Assembly: GCF_030463535.1 (NCBI RefSeq) | Contig: NC_132887.1 | Coordinates: 21,656,943-21,720,942 of the forward strand | Direction: 5' to 3' | From: Salminus brasiliensis | Taxonomy: Eukaryota > Chordata > Actinopteri > Characiformes > Bryconidae | Length of the DNA: 64,000 nt | Shown: positions 12,297-24,986 of the stretch, one piece after another | Layout: every line of letters begins with the position of its first letter | How positions within the stretch are numbered: position 1 is the first letter of the stretch | Position numbers and translations under genes: made by a program | The notes under the pieces: model-generated | Told to the model about the DNA's origin: nothing | Database searches by the model: none | Seen by the model: the letters and a program-made list of their open reading frames with translations, nothing else

Positions 12297-15200
12297 CTAA
12301 AATATCAAGTTACAACATATGAACATGGGGATGTAAATCTCTGAGCTCAATACTGGAATTAATACATGATTCAATGATTCAATTGATTCGCTCCTAAATG
12401 GAATCAGATGAAACAGATTGATTAATTTTTACATGTAATAATATAATGGGATGTAATAAGGTTGTTATCGCAATATTGACCTTTGCAGTACTGATGACTG
12501 TTAACTGCAAACTCTAAGAAACGAAGAGGCTCAAAGGGTTCTGTCGGTGATGCTGAATAATTCATCATTTTATTTTTGGTTTCATAAAGAACCATTTTTG
12601 TAAAAGAGAGGTTGGTGTGATGAAAGGATTTAAAGGATTCTGGAGAATGTTGATATTTGAACTCAACAGCAAAACACACACACTCCTCCCTTCAGTGTTT
12701 CTTCAGAAGCTCCATCCCTCAAACTCATGGCCATTGTAATTCGCTTTAGCTATGTAAGCGTTAGCTACAAATGCCGCTGCTAAGCAAAGCAGTTGTGATT
12801 ATATATCACAAACATTCACAAATGAGCCAAAACGATACTGACCAAATTCTGAAGCAGCAAAAATAAGTCAATGTTACCAACCTATCGAGCCTTTCTAAGC
12901 ACATTGAGGATATAGTCGTATCTTAAAGAACACCGGCACGTTTCGTTAGAAACAGTGTAATTAATCTGGTGTACCTAGATGAAGTGTAGCACTATTTGAA
13001 TAAAAATCACTGTACTACATATGGGAGAGTATCTGGATGATGTTTTTAAAGAATCTGTCGTGCTAAATAATCTGTATCGTGAAAACGTTTTTAAATATTG
13101 TGATATCATATTTTTACCATATTGCTCAGTTCTACCTTATATGTTCTACAAGAAAGAAAAGATTGATATATTGTGATATTTAGTTTTACAATACTGCATC
13201 GATTCTCAAAAACACAGTATTGATCTTTGAAAGTTTACATGAGTGGCAAGCAGTTGTTCATTTTATGCTGTGTTAAAACCCCGACCACTAGATAGCAGTG
13301 TTGTACTCAGTCTTCAGATCTCTGGCTGTGTAAAAAGCCTGTGTAAAAAAATTCTCTTTTACTCAGATTTTCTGTATATGATGCTGGGTTTTTTATACTA
13401 TGAGCATTTTCCTTAAATTTGATAAAGAAATTACAATATATCGTCTTGCTTATGGTATCACAATATTTAAACTTATTATACGTATTGCAATATTAGGTAT
13501 ATATACTTATACACTTAATCGTAACCCACAAATCACAGGATTTATGTGAACAAGGTGTTTAATAACAAGGTGTTTATTATAATGCAAAGCATTTCAAACC
13601 ATCACAAAAGGTAGAAATAAAATAGTATATTGTGATTAGATATCATGCAGCCGCAACATCACTTCAAACACGTGGGACTTACCTACAATATTGTGCTAAT
13701 GTCAAGACGTAGCACTTATCCTCAATGCACGCTACGCTGTTCTCGTCCTGATGTCGGGATGCGAAAATCTCATTCTGAAATCCCAGAGCACAGATAGGAA
13801 GCAATGATGCTCAAAATTTCAGCATATCAACCAGAGCAGACAAACAGAGCTGGGCACATGGGTGTCCAATTTCAAAACCACTCAAAAGAGCATTGTGACC
13901 CGACTGTTTAACGTTTTTTCCCCTAGCCGTGGTCTCCAGGGCTTATTGAGCGCAGAAAGCTTGCGCCGCCTACTTCCTCTCTGAAACTCATAATCAAGGG
14001 AAGTCAAATGTTTACACTTCTTTCCCATGGAGAACCACTCTGGGATGTACCACATTGATATTTTTTTCTTTTTCTTTTTTTGCCAACTCACCTCACAGTG
14101 CATGCTTGGATTGCGGCCTCCCTGAGTGTGCTCTGGACGGTAGTACCAAAACAGACTCATCATCAGCTCCCCTAAGGAGAACCACAGCACAGTAAAGCAT
14201 ATCAGACCAGTGCAGACATTGCTATAAATTTCCCAATCCATAATAAATAGGAGGTTTCCTATTCTGCAAACATACTGCTTTCAACCAAAAATGATGACGC
14301 CAAAAAAAAAAAAAACAAACCTGACAAAAAAACCTGAAAAAAACAAAACACAAACAAAACAAAAAACAAAAAAAAACCACTGTTGTTGCTTTGAACAGTC
14401 AAAATATATCAGTAAAAGTTACATTATACAATTTTATTTCAGGGTGACTAGATGATTATAAATATTCTATTATTATTATGACTATTATTGATGCAGCTTG
14501 ATTTTTTTAAAACTTGTAAATAGTCACCCAGCCCGACCTGCCGGAAGACTGCCTGCTGAGGTCCCCTCTACCTGCATGAGACCAGCTGCCACCTACCAGT
14601 CCGACCAGCAGGACCACCCCCCACCACCACCACCCATGCCAGACCAGCGGCACACCCTCCTACCTCTGCTACCTGCCTAATGACCATGTTAAAACCTAAA
14701 TGGACTCTTTAATTATCTGCCACTATTAATATTATCACTATTAACCATCATTACTCTCATTACTCTGACCATCACTGCCATGACTACACAAGTTATAATA
14801 CTATGGACCCTCTTGATATAATACTGGGGGTCTTAGCTTTTCATGTCTTTTTATGTTATTTACTTTTTTGTCTTTTACTAGTTACTGATTGTGTAAAGTT
14901 GTTGACAACAGTTGTAAAAAGCGCTATACAAATAAATTTGACTTTACTTTTATTAGCCTTCTATTGTTTCTCAATCATTCATAAGCGTTCATTTTTATAA
15001 AACATAAAACATACATACATATCTGGGATGTCTACCAACCCACAAACTGTAAAAAATACTCTTTGTGGGCAGCTTAGGGAGAGTCAGTGTGTTTAAATGT
15101 GTGTGTGTGAACACAAGAGACACAAAAAGAAAGAAGCGAGGGAGAGACAGTGAGAGACTGACGGAGAGAAAGAGATGTGAACTCAAGGTGAAGTAACAAT

Positions 15201-18200
15201 TAGCTAGCTGGTTGAAAGAGGGCAAATAAGAACAAATGTAGAAATAAAGTGAAGGAATTTGTGCAGTTATAATGGGTAATGAAAAGGATGGGAAGTGAGG
15301 GGTTAAGTGACCAGTGGTTCATTAGCATTTAAAGGAAAAGGCACCTAAACTCTCTATTTTGAACAAGGCTGTTTAGACAGGCTGAAAATGGATGTTGTTT
15401 GTGCTTGATTCTTTTACCATCTTGACCAAAGAACGACACAGTAGAGCTGGGAAATATATCATAAATATCGATATATTCAAAACCGAGATTTCAGATCATG
15501 CTGTTTTTAATGTTACAAATTAACAAAATGTCAAAAAAAAAAACCTAACTGAAACATTATAGTTTGGGTATTTCTTTCATATGACTGGCAAGCTGTCATC
15601 ATATTATATCAAATATTGCCTATATCAAATGGGTTTTTCAGTCCAGCCCTATGTCACAGACTTTTAATTATGAGCCCAGAGAACCCTGCTGAATTGTGGA
15701 AAAATGTCAACACATCTTGTTCAGAAATGTAGCCAAGCTGACTATGTTTGATGACGCCTGGATTTTGACTAATGCTAGTTAGCTGCCTTTACCTGTCCAG
15801 AAACACTGAAACATCAGCATTACATTCCCCATCATCTCATCCTCCCCCTCTAAATTCTACCACTGCACAATCTTCCCACACAATGCCTTGCCAGAGTGGT
15901 GTTTTTGCTCTCTTCTCTACGCTATAATTACCTGCAACTGCTCCCCTAATTTCAAATGCTTCCTTCACCTGTTAGGATTCGAGACAAAGGGGTGTAATCA
16001 TCCTATTGGAATGAGGAGAGGTGCCTCTCAGCTAGCATGATGGAAGATTGTGATAGTGCAGTGCGCCCTCAATTTGACAGTTTTATGTGGTTTTTGTGCA
16101 CCTCCCCACAACGCACTCAGAAACATTAGTGGATTAGTGGAAATGGTCACATAGAAAATATGACAGATGCACGCAGACTGTAGGAAGGCGAACATTCCTA
16201 TTAGATTTTTAGGAAATATGAAAATCAGAGTTTATTTGATTATAAAAAAATCAGAGCCAATATGTTGTCTTGTACAAATAATCGTACATTTAGAATATTT
16301 CGGAATGTCAACACTATGCCTCACCCCTAGTTGTTAGCAGAAGTGTCTAATTAGCTTAGCGTTATTAGCTTGCAAGAGATAAATGTTTTAGTAGCCTCAA
16401 AAAGAACTTTTTTTTTTTTTTAAGTGTACCATTGTGTGGGATCTGGCCTTGTTGCATTTCATGACAAATGGATAAGTAGAAACTTTACCAAGAAGACAGT
16501 GTCACTGATGCAAAGCACAAAAAGCTTCAAAAGCACAAAAGCTCATTTGAAAACAAGAGCCCCCTTTCAGAGAATCTTTAGACTGCTAAACATGACTAAG
16601 TGAGTAAGTATGTAAGTGAGATACAAGCCAGGTCCATTCTAATATCTAAAAAAAAAGCAAGCATTTAATGCATTTTACAGTAAAAATAATATTGTATTAA
16701 GAATGATAATAAATCAAGTTCTTCTTTCACCTGAAAAGTTCTTGTTACTAAGATTTGAGGGTTACTTAGGACAGCAAAGACTGGTCGAATATAAAACAGG
16801 CTTAGAAGAAGGACTCCTGATTTATTGTATTGGGGGGTTAATAATATCCTCTCGTGTGTGTACCTGACTCGGGGTCCTCCCAGAAGGCGGAGACTTTAGC
16901 CACATACGGGAGGGACTTCTTGCGAGGGCCAGAGCGCAGCAGCACAGTGTCTCGCACCCTGATCACCTCTCCGTCTCGCTGCACTCCTTCATAACATCTG
17001 CGCAGTGCTGGTGACTCCTCACCCTGTGAATCATCATAACAATCATCATACCAATCATCATCATCATCACAAATAATAAATAACTGCACACAAACAGCAG
17101 GCACATTATTATACTAGTATTGGCCTTTTTTAAGCTACAGTTGCTATTCATTTGGGGAAAACTACTCTTAATACTAAAGCCTTTTGTATTGAAAAGATGA
17201 AGCTCAGTATTGCACAACATAAATAAATAAATAAATAAATAAACAGTTTGTTTTTTAAGCAAGTACTAAAATTGCTCAAATATGATTAGAGTAAATCTGA
17301 AAAAAAAAAATGCTGAAAAAAACCCCAAAAACATTTATGCAAAACAATGATTACAAAATTAGGGACGCCCCTTTCCCAGCCAGTGGAGGGCCTGATCCAG
17401 GCATCATCTAAATTAGACTCCAACATGTTTGTGTGGGGTTTTTTTTAGCTGGGTCGCCGTAGTAGAAGTGCCATAATCAAACATCATCCACAACAAGCAT
17501 CAGTAAAGCACCTTCTCGTTAATAACAGGAGTTTCCTGCAGTTTAACGCAAGCATAATGCCCCCGAACACACTGTAAAAACAAACTCCTGCAACGTCATT
17601 CACTCACAATGCACAACTGGTTAAACATGTAAACATCCTGCTTTACCGGTGACTGTGCTGTGAGCAGCTTCAAGCTTTAAAGCAGCATTTATCAGTGCGG
17701 GAGTATGGCTCCTGTCCACATTAGAAAAACGAGTTCATGCTGTTTTCACAACACTATAAAATGGCTATTAAGTAGTCCATAAAAACCCGGTGTATAATCA
17801 ATATTAGACATATTATAAAATAGTCTTTTAGAGGACTGGGCTAGAATGGTCACATTGTGCACTTTGAACAAATTGAGTCATTACATGGAAGTATTAACTG
17901 CCTGCCCAACAGTGCTTTCCTCTATAGTGTGGTTGCATTTTCTATGAAAACTCAGACCGGATTGGATCTGTGCATATATAGAGGGATACAAAGGTTTGGG
18001 CACCCCTGGTTAAAATTCTAGAAATTAAGTAAGAATACTTAAAGATGAACTAATCTCTGAAAGTAAAAGTATTAAAGACTGAACATTCAATCTTTATAAT
18101 GAATTATTTTTGGCACATTTGTTCTCACAATTAGGTACTGCCACTCAGCCCACCCGTTCGCAATCCCCCCAGCACTAGCAATGCTCCCATTCATGTGAAG

Positions 18201-20629
18201 CCAGTCACAGCCTCTTTTTGAACTGCTGCTCAGAGGAAAGCATCGGGTCCTCAACTCCACCACACCAGCCTGCTAACACTGCCAATTGTGCTCTCTCTGA
18301 CCTCGGCTACTGGTGGCAAAGCCCCCCCCCCCTTTTTTTTTTTTTAGCTTTTTAAGCAAGATTACTGTAAATTCTTAAAAAAAAAGGAACACCAAAAAAT
18401 TAGTTACCTAAGAATTTCAGCTTGTTTACCAAGATATTAGATCCTCATTAGCGTGGTAGGGTAATGCCTTGTTTACAATGATTGTTAGGAAGGGCCAGGT
18501 GATTTCAAAGACTCACCCAACCTTATCCCCACAAACAGCAGCCATGGGCAGCAGCCACAAACAGCCTGGCAAAAGCCCTATTTGACGGCAAAAGGCCCTT
18601 AAAAAGATTTAGCAGACTGTGGAGTGGTGGTGATGTTAATAAGTCCTGACCATGCAGGATGCTTTTAGCCTTTTTTTTTTGGTTGTAAAAGATTGAAAAA
18701 AAAAAATCTTACTTAAAATATTAAAGAAAATGTTTCATCTTTAACCACAGACGTTTTGTAAATCAGGCCGAAAAGTTACTCTTGCTAATCCAAATCTATG
18801 CTGAGTGCTACACTCACATCCGCCTCTAGTTTGCGCTGTGGTTGAAACAACAGAACTGGAGTACGTACCACTATGAATACTTCCTTTTCAGTGGCGGAGC
18901 CCACAGGCAGCCAGCCGTTGGTGGCCCGCCGCCGGCCGATTTTGGGCTGCTTGGCGGCGGGGCTGCCGTGGCCGGCTCCCAGCTGGCCGTCCTTCCTGTG
19001 GGGGCAGGCGGCAGAGTCCCGCATGCCAGAGCGCGAGCTCCCGGGCGCCTTGGCACTCTGAGGGCACTCGCGGCCCACGCGCAGCTGGACCTGTGGTCGT
19101 CCGGCATCAGGCAGGGGTGGCTGCAGGTGGGGTACAGGCTGAACAGCCGGGGGCACGCTGGGAATGGGGCAGACAGAGAGGGGCAGGGCTGGGGACATAG
19201 GGATGGAGGGACTGTGCTCGTCCAGAGGGTAGGAGTAGTCCTCTACAGAAACAGGTAAGTGAAAGCTTGTGGTTAGCATGTTAGACTCTAATAATGGCCT
19301 AATAAGAACAGAAAAAGGCAAAAAAGTCTAAGACCACTGGTAAAAATACCACATTTCCAACTGACAAACAAGTCATTAAAGGAGAAGTTTACCCATATCC
19401 ATCCCTGTCATAAACATCTGCAGATTTATTAGGTTTGTCTCCGCACTGCAAAAAAATTGGCTTCTTAACTAAAAAATGTATTGAATAAGTAAATAAGTAA
19501 ACTGTTGACAAGATAAAAAAAACAAGAAGAGGTTTGGTGTACTTAATTTCATGAATGCAAATGCTAGTATTTTTAAATAAATGAAATTCAGATCAATTTA
19601 CTTCTTTAAATCCGCACTTAAATATGCATTTCTTTTGGCAACATTTCCACACTTTTTTTTTTAATACATGAAAAAAGACTGAAAAAACCCTTTTAAAACA
19701 CTTTTTGTGAAAAGTAGTTTTGAAGTAGACAAATGGCTCCAGTTTTTGATTGGCTGCAAACAAAGCACACTCACAGCGTTCAAAGCTGGTACAGGAGATA
19801 ATTTTATAAACAAATAATATATATAAGTATACATTGTATTATAGAATTGGGACACCCACTTTAATATATATTTAAACATAGGAATATTTCATCTTTATGT
19901 GAACAATATTGGGAGTTAGAGGTAACATAACACACACAACTGAAGAAATGTCTTAAAAACATTTATAAAATGTTATTAATAGAAATGTCATTTTCTCGTG
20001 ATGCAAAAGTTAAAACACCCCCAAACTTATTACTACTTCAATTGCCTAAAGATGGAATCAGGTGCGGTTCATTAGCACTTCAGCTGCAGATGATTAGAAC
20101 ATAGTTAGAAATGATTTTGGAGGAGCCAAAGGCAGAGCACAAGATGCATTAAGAAGTCTCAACCCTAAAATGTCTTCATCTACAGGTAACACGTATCACA
20201 GCAGATGTTAAAGTACAGCATCTACCATCAGAAAGACACTACGCAAGTTTGATTTCCACGGGGGAAAAAAGGAGGAGGAATCCCTTGCTGAAAAACTTTC
20301 TCTTGGTCAATGTTTATGTTATTATAGCCAGGAGGGGGAAATACCAGCTATTAGGGCATAGGGTGTTGTAACTTTGTCCTCACTGGAAAATATTATTTTT
20401 AATAATTACATTTTACAAATGCTTTTAAAAAGACATTTCTTTTGTATGCGTTTAGTTTTATTACCTCCATCTCCCAATATTGTTCAAAAGAAGATCAAAT
20501 GTCCATATGTTTAAATATATGTGTGTGTATAATTATATATAAAAAAGGTAAAGGTGCATGTATTTGTTACTGTACAGTGTACACTGTACAGCAAATGTGT
20601 CCTCCGCATTTAACCCATCTGTGGAAGTG

Positions 20630-20671
<42 letters not shown>

Positions 20672-23600
20672 AGGGGCAGTGAGTACACACACACCCAGAG
20701 CGGTGGGCAGCCAATTCCAGCGCCCGGGGAGCAGAGAGGGTAAAGGGCCTTGCTCAAGGGCCCAACAGTGGCAGCTTGCCAAGCCCGGGAATCGAACCCA
20801 CAACCTTGTTATCGATAGGGTTGTGGGTTCGATTTCCGGGCTTGGCAAGCTGCCACTGTTGGGCCCTATGTATATGTAGGTGTACTGAAGTATCCAGTCA
20901 CAAAAGTCTGACAGAAGTCTACAAAAATCCCAGTCTACAGAAAATTTCCTTCAGAATTGTGGCAGAAGGACGAAACTGACGGCCAGGGACCGTTGGCGGC
21001 TTTTAAGACTTGTGATTGAAAATGCAGTGATGAGCTCTAGAAGCAATTGTGTGTAGCCTGATCATTTTTGTGCAATGTCATTTGCAGGAGCCTGAAGTTA
21101 CTACCACCTTAAACATGCAAGGATATCTAAAAACCGGGGTACATACAGCTGTTTTAGGTAGTAAAAATGCTCTAGCGCTAGCATGGATCAGCTTTAAATA
21201 AGGTCTTTAAAGAACGCCTCCTGCTACTAAATACTGCATGACATGTTTAACAAAGAGTCATTTGGGATTCAGCTGCATGTGCAAATGCCCCTATGTGACA
21301 GAGTGAAATATATAACTATGTGTAGAAGTAGCATATATGGAGTACAGAGCAATTTAAGCCCAAGAGCTGCACACACTGTAGTTAACAGAGTAACAGAGTT
21401 ACAGAGATTTCCTCTGGTCTAGAAACAGTTGTCAGATTGAGGCGGAAAGGAAGATAAAACATTAGACACTTTGACCTTCTGGGGGGGGGTGGGGGGTGGG
21501 GGTCTTTAGGAAGAGCGTCTTCATCTATCTTAGCCAAGACAAGGGGCACAATTTGTGTGAGACAACTAGGACTCATCTGATAAATATTATAAATGGTTAA
21601 GTGTGAAATCAGGTGAACTTCCCCTTTAACATTTTCCATGTCACAATGTGGTCTCAGACTACTGGAATCTCCTTTATGCAAAACACACGTTATCAGCCCT
21701 GTGACATTTTCTTTTTATATACCATTTCATATTACCATTTACCATTTCAAATGCTAGCTGCTCTTTACCACTGGGAGCATTTCAATAAAAAATTGGTCCA
21801 AAATTACAAGGAATAAAACCTTGTTACTTTAAGTTACACTCAAAATGACAAATGATTTAGCCTTAATCTGAAAAGTTACCATTCTGGAAACGTGAGACCC
21901 AGCAATACAGACCAAATCGACACTGCATTTTGAAAGTGGCCAAGAGAAAATAAAATAAACGGCACCAATTTGCTGCAACACTGTCAGCCTAGGAACAGGT
22001 GGATGCTGTGAATCATCAAATTTGTTGATGAAACACAAGAACACTTCAAATGCCAAAAATACATGCATGAATATATCATTAAAATGTAATAAACAAGCAG
22101 ATACATGAAACCACCGATTCCTGGCCCCAACAGCTATCACTTTGCTCTTGAAAATTTGGGCCCTCGTGTCTGTATGACACTTAAATGGAAAAGAAACATC
22201 CCAGATGGTAATTGGATGAATCAGCTTCTGAAATCATCATGTGGCGCATGTGATGGTGACTCTGCGCAAGCTAACGGGGAAGGAGGAAAACGATCAGGAG
22301 CCCCTACATCATGTATGCAGCCAGTGCAGCTCTGTAATCAGCAAGGAAAGCGGAGCCTCCTTTTAGTAGCTCTTTAAATAGCTGGGAGTGTTAACCTAGC
22401 AGAAGGCTGAATTAATAGACCTCTCAAGCGGTGACCGCGAGCCCAGCGATGACCCACAGCCGCTCATACGGCATGAAAATTGCGCTTTCTTAACCTCCAG
22501 ACATGTTCTGGCCTTTTGCCAATGCATGTAGACCTCAAGCACGTCCATCCTCGCCATCCGGAAATTCAGTGGAGAAGTCAAAGGGCTCCGACTGAGGCTA
22601 TGGAAATCAGCTTAACAGTTATTTACCTTCTTTCAAAGAACCCCTCGAATGGAGCCAAAGCAATGATACACTATTTCACTCCATAATCACACTCCCTTTA
22701 TGAGGTCACGAGGGCGATGGGCAAACACAAATAAGAGCTAACGACAAATGAGCTGCGGATCAATCCTTTCGGAAACTGAAACGACCCTGATCGCTTGTCC
22801 TGGCCTCTCGGCGAGGAAACTGGCCAGGCACGAGAGGGAAAGTGCAGCTACTGCACATTCACTCAGCCGTGAAGTCTTCGTGTTAGTACAAGGGGGCTCG
22901 TATGCCTGCAAACAAGGAGAAAGCACTGGCGGAGATGTGCGCTAACCGCTGTATGATCTGGACCGGTATAATGGGCGAATAAAAAGGCAAGGCTGCAAGG
23001 AAATTACCACAAAACGTCTTGGCGGCCTGTCAGTCAGTCAGTCAGTCAGTCAGTCAGTCAGTCAATCTCATCATCGATTTAATGGATGCTTACATTTAGC
23101 ATTCTGAAGCCCACTGACTTTTTCAAAATACTTAGAGGCCATTTATTTATTGAGGATGTCCTCAGGCTGGAATACGGCACTCATTGGCTGACGTACTCTT
23201 TCATTAGACTGTGGCGCAGAGAAAGTCGAAATCATCTGAACTTTTTTTTCCCTTTTTTTCGAAGGCATCCTTCGGATCATCTTTTCACTGCAAACCTATA
23301 TGGCTCTCCCTCCTACTGGGACTGCATTCTTCCTCTGTTATCATTCAAATACATTGAGTCGGCTCCTCTTTTAGTGCTGAAACAGCCCCCAGTGTGTAGG
23401 CAGCTGTGGTTTCTACCTCCATGTGAAAGGCTTCTGCAGAGAAACTACATCAGTGCTCTGCCACTGTGATGCGGAAAGCTGTAGTTAATAACTGCTAAAG
23501 TCCTGCAGGCTGCTGCATACAGTGTGTAGGTATGTATGGTGTTAAAATACACACAGTTTATGCTGCTGTGGAACTCCTTGTTCGGCTACGGTCAAACTTC

Positions 23601-24950
23601 CCTGGCAACGAATGGGAGTAACGTGAGTACTGTAAGTATTAAGAAAGCCCTCAAGCGTCAGATTACCAACTGATTAACAACAGAGAGTGAAAAGTCAGGT
23701 TGGATAACCCAGCCCGGGTGGTTAAAAAGCAACGAGGAGAAATCCTGCGAGGCTTTCGTGGCAGTGCTGAGGTCGCTAAAGCTGTTGAGAGACCACAGCT
23801 GCCATCTTACAATGAACAGCCAGTTCAAGTCTCCTGCCAACAAAAATAACCAGCGTCCTGTCCACCTGTGGCAATTATTCATATTCAAACCAGCCGTGAA
23901 AAGACAGCAGTGAACAGACCGGCACGGTGGAGTGGCTGCTTAAAGGGGCCGAGGGATTTCATCATTAGGTCGCAAGTCATTACTCTCTTTACAAGTCTAT
24001 GAAAACATCTCAATGGCTTTTATTTTTTTTTAGTTTAGCTTTTTGTGTCACACAATGTGTCGGGGCATGCCTTGGGACTTGCCAGTTTAAAGATTGTGCG
24101 AGCTAACTCTTAAAGCTCCCTTAGAAATAGATCCCTATCCAGATAGTAATTAAGAGTGCATCTCTAAGGCATTATGCCTCACTAAAGGCTGATTCTATTG
24201 AGATGATAAAGGGGGACAGATTTTCATCCCAATTGCCTGGTCTTACCCATCTTGATTTTGTGGCTGCAGCTGGAGCATCCGCCACTGAATGAGCAGCCCC
24301 TGCTAGCGATGGGCTGCGGCGGTCTGTAGGCGTAGCTGCTGATCCTGCAGGGTTCCCCGTAACAGGTCCCAACAGAGTTGCAGTATGCTGGGTGAGGGAT
24401 GCCTGAGGGGTGGGAAACCGGCGAGGGCAGTAGTTTGGGTCTCTGGATGCCAGTGGGGCACAGTTTGATTGGGGACACAGAGGGGGGAACATGTGGTCCC
24501 GGACTTGTGCTCACAGGTAGCGTGGAGGTTCCATGGTGGGCGATGTGGACGTAGTAACCAGGGTAGCATGAGTATGGGTGGGTGCCTATGGTCAAGGCAG
24601 GATGTGTCAGTGCATGAGGGGATGGAAGGAACCCCTTTACAGGTGGTATAGAATGTTCTTCCGATTCAGGATAGGCCTTTTGTCCAAGGTACAGGGCTAG
24701 CCGGTGGCAATATTCCACAGATCTCTCCTGGGAGCAGCAGTAACAGGAATTTACATCAGCCTCGGTTTTCTCCTCTTTTACAGGCTTCAAGGAGTAGCCC
24801 AGCATGGACCTGCATTGGTAACCAGGCCTAATGAAGCCATGGCCCCCAGCTGTGCCTTCCCACATCGCTTCAGATTGGAGGGCTTCTTTCTTGCAGAGAT
24901 CGCAGCACTGTTGCGATACCTGCAACTTGGTGGACTGGCATGGTGGACTG

Positions 24951-24986
<36 letters not shown>

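Larger units (their letters stand above)
14172..16863 (-). other. bahd1: bahd1 intron 3 with retroposon and MITE
   Basis: GTACAC...CCTTAG intron between coding exons 3 and 4. It holds an A-rich tract (14300-14380), a LINE 3' end (14.5-14.95 kb) in the opposite orientation to bahd1, and a hAT-like MITE (15.44-15.65 kb). From about 15.66 to 16.86 kb I recognise nothing. Confidence 0.75.
17024..18868 (-). other. bahd1: bahd1 intron 2 (between coding exons 2 and 3)
   Basis: GTACGT...TTCACAG intron. Contains an (AAAT)n run at 17218-17243, a possible Tc1-like terminus near 17985 and a SINE family C fragment at 18135-18330. The rest is unassigned. Confidence 0.75.
20571..20866 (-). mobile_element. 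tRNA-derived SINE, family D, with inverted head duplication
   Basis: The minus strand reads GTTGTGGGTTCGATTCCCGG (B-box), GGCAAGCTGCCACTGTTGGG, CTCTGCTCCCCGGGCGCTGG, a GT run and ATGGGTTAAATGCGGAGGAC. This is the order of a common teleost SINE with an internal GT microsatellite. The head is duplicated in inverted orientation at 20821-20866 (see the separate entry). Related copies lie at 44.86-45.01 and 53.54-53.73 kb. Confidence 0.75.
19243..24246 (-). other. bahd1: bahd1 intron 1b (between coding exons 1 and 2)
   Basis: GTAAGA...CTGTAG intron of 5.0 kb. The left part (19.86-20.87 kb) is repeat-rich. From about 22.1 to 24.2 kb the sequence is non-repetitive apart from a CAGT run, has an even composition and contains scattered CpGs (for example 22430-22990). 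It may hold regulatory DNA. No exon with good splice sites was identified within it. Confidence 0.7.

Noticed and set aside
13882..14241. 119-codon minus-strand frame as a separate gene
   Set aside because: It is bahd1 coding exon 4 (14171-14092) plus read-through into both introns; splice sites bound the real exon.
18842..19258. 138-codon plus-strand frame, Gly/Ala/Pro-rich
   Set aside because: Antisense shadow of the GC-rich bahd1 coding exon 2, whose minus-strand frame matches the family and has proper splice sites.
20758..20866. microRNA precursor
   Set aside because: The hairpin is long and perfect, but its arms are SINE head sequence; without small-RNA reads a repeat-derived inversion is the simpler reading.
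22430..22990. Additional exon or CpG promoter in a bahd1 intron
   Set aside because: CpGs are scattered and no frame with good splice sites or similarity was found; kept only as non-repetitive intronic DNA.
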